Assembly: GCA_015068335.1 (NCBI GenBank)
Contig: SVKT01000095.1
Coordinates: 1 to 6,173 of the forward strand
Origin: Oscillospiraceae bacterium
GTDB lineage: Bacteria > Bacillota > Clostridia > Oscillospirales > Oscillospiraceae
Reading direction: 5' to 3'
Length of the DNA: 6,173 nucleotides
The notes under the pieces are model-generated. The model saw only the letters and a program-made list of their open reading frames with translations, had not been told where the DNA came from and made no database searches. The translations under genes were made by a program, and so were the position numbers. This document shows, one piece after another, positions 4,288-6,173 of the stretch (positions within the stretch are counted from its first letter, which is position 1; the number at the start of each line of letters is the position of its first letter).

Positions 4288-5514
4288 ATGAAGAAAAATA
4301 AGAGCGAGATCAAGAAGATCGTGCTGGCATATTCCGGCGGTCTGGATACATCCATTATCATCCCCTGGCTGAAAGAAAACTATAACGATCCCGAGATCAT
4401 CGCCGTGGCCGGCGACGTGGGTCAGAACGATGAACTGGACGGTCTGGAAGCCAAGGCCATCAAGACCGGCGCCTCCAAACTGTACATCGCCGACTGCACC
4501 GACGAGATGGTGGATGACGTCATCATCCCCTCTATGATGATGGGCGCCTCCTACGAGGGCTATCTGCTGGGCACTGCTTTTGCCCGCCCCATCATCGGCA
4601 AGGCGCTGGTGGAGATCGCCAAGAAGGAAAACGCCGACGCCATCTGCCACGGCTGCACCGGCAAGGGCAACGACCAGATCCGTTTCGAACTGGCCATCAA
4701 GCGCTTCGCCCCCGAGATGACCATCATCGCCCCCTGGCGTGAGTGGGACATCAAGGGCCGTGACGAGGAGATCGACTATGCCGAGGCCCACAACGTGCCT
4801 TTGAAGATCTCCCGCGAGACCAACTACTCCAAGGACAAGAACCTCTGGCACCTGAGCCACGAGGGTCTGGATCTGGAAGACCCCGCCAACGAGCCCCAGT
4901 ACGATAAGCCCGGCTTCCTGGAAATGGGCGTTTCTCCCTTCCAGGCGCCCGAAGAGCCCGAGTGCGTGACCCTGGACTTCGTCAAGGGCGTGCCCGTGGC
5001 CGTCAACGGCGAGGAGATGAAGGCTTCCGACATCATCCGCAAACTCAACGCGCTGGGCGGCAAGCACGGCATCGGCTTGCTGGACATCGTGGAGAACCGT
5101 ATGACCGGTATGAAGGACCGCGGCGTCTACGAGACCCCGGGCGGCACCATCCTCTACCGCGCCCACGAGGTTCTGGAACAGATCACCGTGGATAAGGACA
5201 CGATGCATATGAAGCGCAAACTGGCCATCGACTTCGCCGATCTGCTGTACAACGGCAAGTGGTTCACTCCCGTCCGCGAGGCGCTGACCGCCTTCGCCAA
5301 GGAGACCCAGAAGCACGTCACCGGCCAGGTGAAACTGAAACTCTACAAGGGCAATATCATCACCTCCTCCGTCACCTCTCCCGAGAGCCTGTATTCCGAG
5401 AAGATCGTGACCTTCGAGGAGAGCGATTACGATCAGACCGACGCCACCGGCTTCATCAACCTGTGGGGTATGCCGGACAAGATCCTGGCTCTGCGCGATC
5501 AGGGAAGCCTTTGA
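4288..5514 (+). CDS. argG: Argininosuccinate synthase
   Basis: The 408-residue cytosolic enzyme joins citrulline and aspartate using ATP to form argininosuccinate, the penultimate step of arginine synthesis. ATG 4288 follows GGAGGG (4274-4279) by 8 bases; an in-frame GTG at 4153 would extend the protein through the promoter and is rejected. Family signatures are the N-type ATP pyrophosphatase loop AYSGGLDTS (residues 14-22), GCTGKGNDQIRFE (122-134) for ATP and aspartate binding, and SKDKNLWHLSHEGLDLEDP (181-199), the citrulline-side segment. The C-terminal part, with TPGGTILYRAHEVLE-type and LYKGNI motifs, is complete. Length is typical (about 400-410). Codon use is strongly GC-biased, as expected for a native, well-expressed gene. 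It precedes argH in the same direction with a 293-base structured gap, and its promoter carries an ARG-box-like site. Confidence 0.97.
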   Translation: MKKNKSEIKKIVLAYSGGLDTSIIIPWLKENYNDPEIIAVAGDVGQNDELDGLEAKAIKTGASKLYIADCTDEMVDDVIIPSMMMGASYEGYLLGTAFARPIIGKALVEIAKKENADAICHGCTGKGNDQIRFELAIKRFAPEMTIIAPWREWDIKGRDEEIDYAEAHNVPLKISRETNYSKDKNLWHLSHEGLDLEDPANEPQYDKPGFLEMGVSPFQAPEEPECVTLDFVKGVPVAVNGEEMKASDIIRKLNALGGKHGIGLLDIVENRMTGMKDRGVYETPGGTILYRAHEVLEQITVDKDTMHMKRKLAIDFADLLYNGKWFTPVREALTAFAKETQKHVTGQVKLKLYKGNIITSSVTSPESLYSEKIVTFEESDYDQTDATGFINLWGMPDKILALRDQGSL

Positions 5515-5515
5515 T

Positions 5516-5539
5516 AAAGAGGGGACAGGTCCCCCCTTT
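5516..5539 (+). terminator. Weak hairpin with short T-run after argG
   Basis: AAAGAGGGGAC (5516-5526) pairs with GTCCCCCCTTT (5529-5539) with one A-C mismatch and an effective four-base CAGG loop. The only T's are in the stem itself, so termination should be partial at most. If it works, it would reduce argH relative to argG. Confidence 0.4.
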
Positions 5540-5549
5540 ACATTCCCCC

Positions 5550-5575
5550 TCACCAGTGAAATCGTTCACTGGTGA
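5550..5575. repeat. Perfect 11-bp hairpin between argG and argH
   Basis: TCACCAGTGAA (5550-5560) pairs with TTCACTGGTGA (5565-5575) over an ATCG loop. No T-run follows, so it is not a standard terminator. It is the first element of the structured argG-argH gap and may be a border of an inserted repeat or an mRNA-stabilising hairpin. Confidence 0.55.
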
Positions 5576-5577
5576 AC

Positions 5578-5648
5578 GCCGCCTTGGATAGCCGTTGGCG
5601 CTTCAGCGCCTTACGGATATCGCATACCCCTTGCGGGTACAAGGCGGC
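5578..5648. repeat. Three-way-junction-like fold between argG and argH
   Basis: The outer stem pairs GCCGCCTTG (5578-5586) with CAAGGCGGC (5640-5648). It encloses two hairpins: 5587-5621 (GATA/TATC, CCGT/ACGG and GGCGC/GCGCC stacked with small mismatches around a TTCA loop) and TACCC (5625-5629) with GGGTA (5635-5639). Such a closed multi-arm layout over 71 bases is unlikely to be chance. It matches no riboswitch or ncRNA family that I recognise. Confidence 0.55.
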
Positions 5649-5659
5649 TGGGTCGGGGT

Positions 5660-5690
5660 ATTTTCGCCACGTACACGCCGCGGCGAAAAT
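5660..5690. repeat. 9-bp hairpin in the argG-argH gap
   Basis: ATTTTCGCC (5660-5668) and GGCGAAAAT (5682-5690) are perfect inverted arms with a 13-base loop. It follows the three-way structure by 11 bases. Confidence 0.5.
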
Positions 5691-5694
5691 GATT

Positions 5695-5723
5695 GGAGAA
5701 TATTTGCCTTGCGGCAAATCTCC
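5695..5723. repeat. Bulged hairpin in the argG-argH gap
   Basis: GGAG (5695-5698) with CTCC (5720-5723), and ATTTGCC (5702-5708) with GGCAAAT (5713-5719), stack around a TTGC loop with a 3-base bulge. From 5724 to the argH ribosome binding site I see no promoter and no further clear structure. Confidence 0.5.
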
Positions 5724-5807
5724 GTTGATGACGCAATCATAACGAAACAATGCGGAAGCGGGACGGAGATTTTCTTCGCCCCGCGTCTGCGGTGAAAGGA
5801 ACAGTTT

Positions 5808-6173
5808 ATGAAATTATGGGGCGGCCGGTTTCAGAAGGAAACGGACGATTTAGTGAATGATTTCAATGCCTCCATCCAGTTCGACCAGAGGCTGTACAAA
5901 GAGGACATCACCGGCTCTATGGCCCACGCCAAGATGCTGGGCGCGCAGGGCATCATCTCTATGGAGGACGTGAGCGCCATCCTGAGCGGCTTGCAGTCCA
6001 TTCTTGATGATGTGGAGGCCGGCAAGGTGGAATTTACCGCCGACAATGAGGACATCCATATGAACGTGGAGGCCCTGCTGACGCAGCGCATCGGCGACGC
6101 CGGCAAGCGCCTGCACACCGGCCGCAGCCGCAACGATCAGGTGGCGCTGGACTTCCGGATGTACGTCCGCAGC
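5808..6173 (+). CDS. argH: Argininosuccinate lyase, N-terminal part (3' end outside window)
   Basis: The first 122 residues of the enzyme that splits argininosuccinate into arginine and fumarate. ATG 5808 follows GAAAGGA (5794-5800) by 7 bases and gives MKLWGGRFQKETDDLVNDFNAS, the family's usual N-terminus. Further family features are ITGSMAHAKML (about residues 35-45), the EDIHMNVE segment (about 84-91) and LHTGRSRNDQVALDFRMYVR (about 102-121), which carries substrate-binding Arg and Asn residues of the aspartase/fumarase superfamily. Members are about 460 residues long, so roughly a quarter is present. The gene lies downstream of argG with no clear promoter of its own, so co-transcription is likely. 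The long hairpin-rich gap in front of it is unusual for an argGH operon. Confidence 0.96.
   Translation, partial: MKLWGGRFQKETDDLVNDFNASIQFDQRLYKEDITGSMAHAKMLGAQGIISMEDVSAILSGLQSILDDVEAGKVEFTADNEDIHMNVEALLTQRIGDAGKRLHTGRSRNDQVALDFRMYVRS

Noticed and set aside
4231..5553. 440-codon ORF on the minus strand across argG
   Set aside because: Same codon-bias artefact; the translation is G/L/V/H/D-rich and overlaps a certain argG gene over its full length.
5595..5795. 66-codon ORF between argG and argH
   Set aside because: No ribosome binding site, and it overlaps four hairpins; its openness is explained by the structured repeat-like sequence. Kept only as a caution within the intergenic finding.

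Overview
The window is GC-rich with Gram-positive style signals: strong purine-rich ribosome binding sites, TTGACA/TATAAT-type promoters and GC-hairpin plus T-run terminators. The gene content (a FliB-like flagellin methylase, an E. coli-GapA-like GAPDH, a LacI-family regulator, argG-argH) and the codon use fit a high-GC Clostridia bacterium, most likely of the Oscillospiraceae/Ruminococcaceae type. That placement is inference; there is no rRNA or other marker gene.

Layout. Positions 1-684 hold the 3' part of a gene whose product looks like the C-terminal part of a FliB-family flagellin lysine-N-methylase, closed by a strong terminator (691-733). Positions 763-1525 are the least explained part: a near-consensus promoter (795-823) preceded by a perfect inverted repeat, then about 300 bases with no convincing gene, two hairpins (1106-1160), and a small ORF of unknown function (1139-1525) whose codons are less GC-rich than its neighbours. 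A bidirectional terminator (1558-1594) separates this from gap, on the minus strand (2625-1609). gap and a LacI/PurR-like regulator gene (2923-3918) diverge from a 297-base intergenic region with a promoter for each gene, a near-match to the PurR box in the gap leader, and further inverted repeats. After the regulator's terminator (3926-3955) comes an unusual 110-bp structure: an 18-bp perfect inverted repeat enclosing two smaller hairpins. argG follows (4288-5514), from a promoter overlapped by an ARG-box-like site, and then argH (5808 to the window end). The 293 bases between argG and argH contain a chain of hairpins.

How the genes work together. argG and argH encode the last two steps of arginine biosynthesis (citrulline + aspartate to argininosuccinate, then to arginine + fumarate) and are probably co-transcribed under ArgR-type control. 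gap is central glycolysis. The PurR-like recognition helix of the divergent regulator, together with a PurR-like box in the gap leader, suggests that it controls gap and possibly itself. A short motif, TTGYGCAA, recurs near the promoters of the unknown unit, gap/lacI and argG and may mark a shared regulator. No mobile element, CRISPR array, tRNA or rRNA was recognised. Nothing here is clearly a new system; the best candidates for something undescribed are the 795-1525 unit and the two cloverleaf-like intergenic structures.
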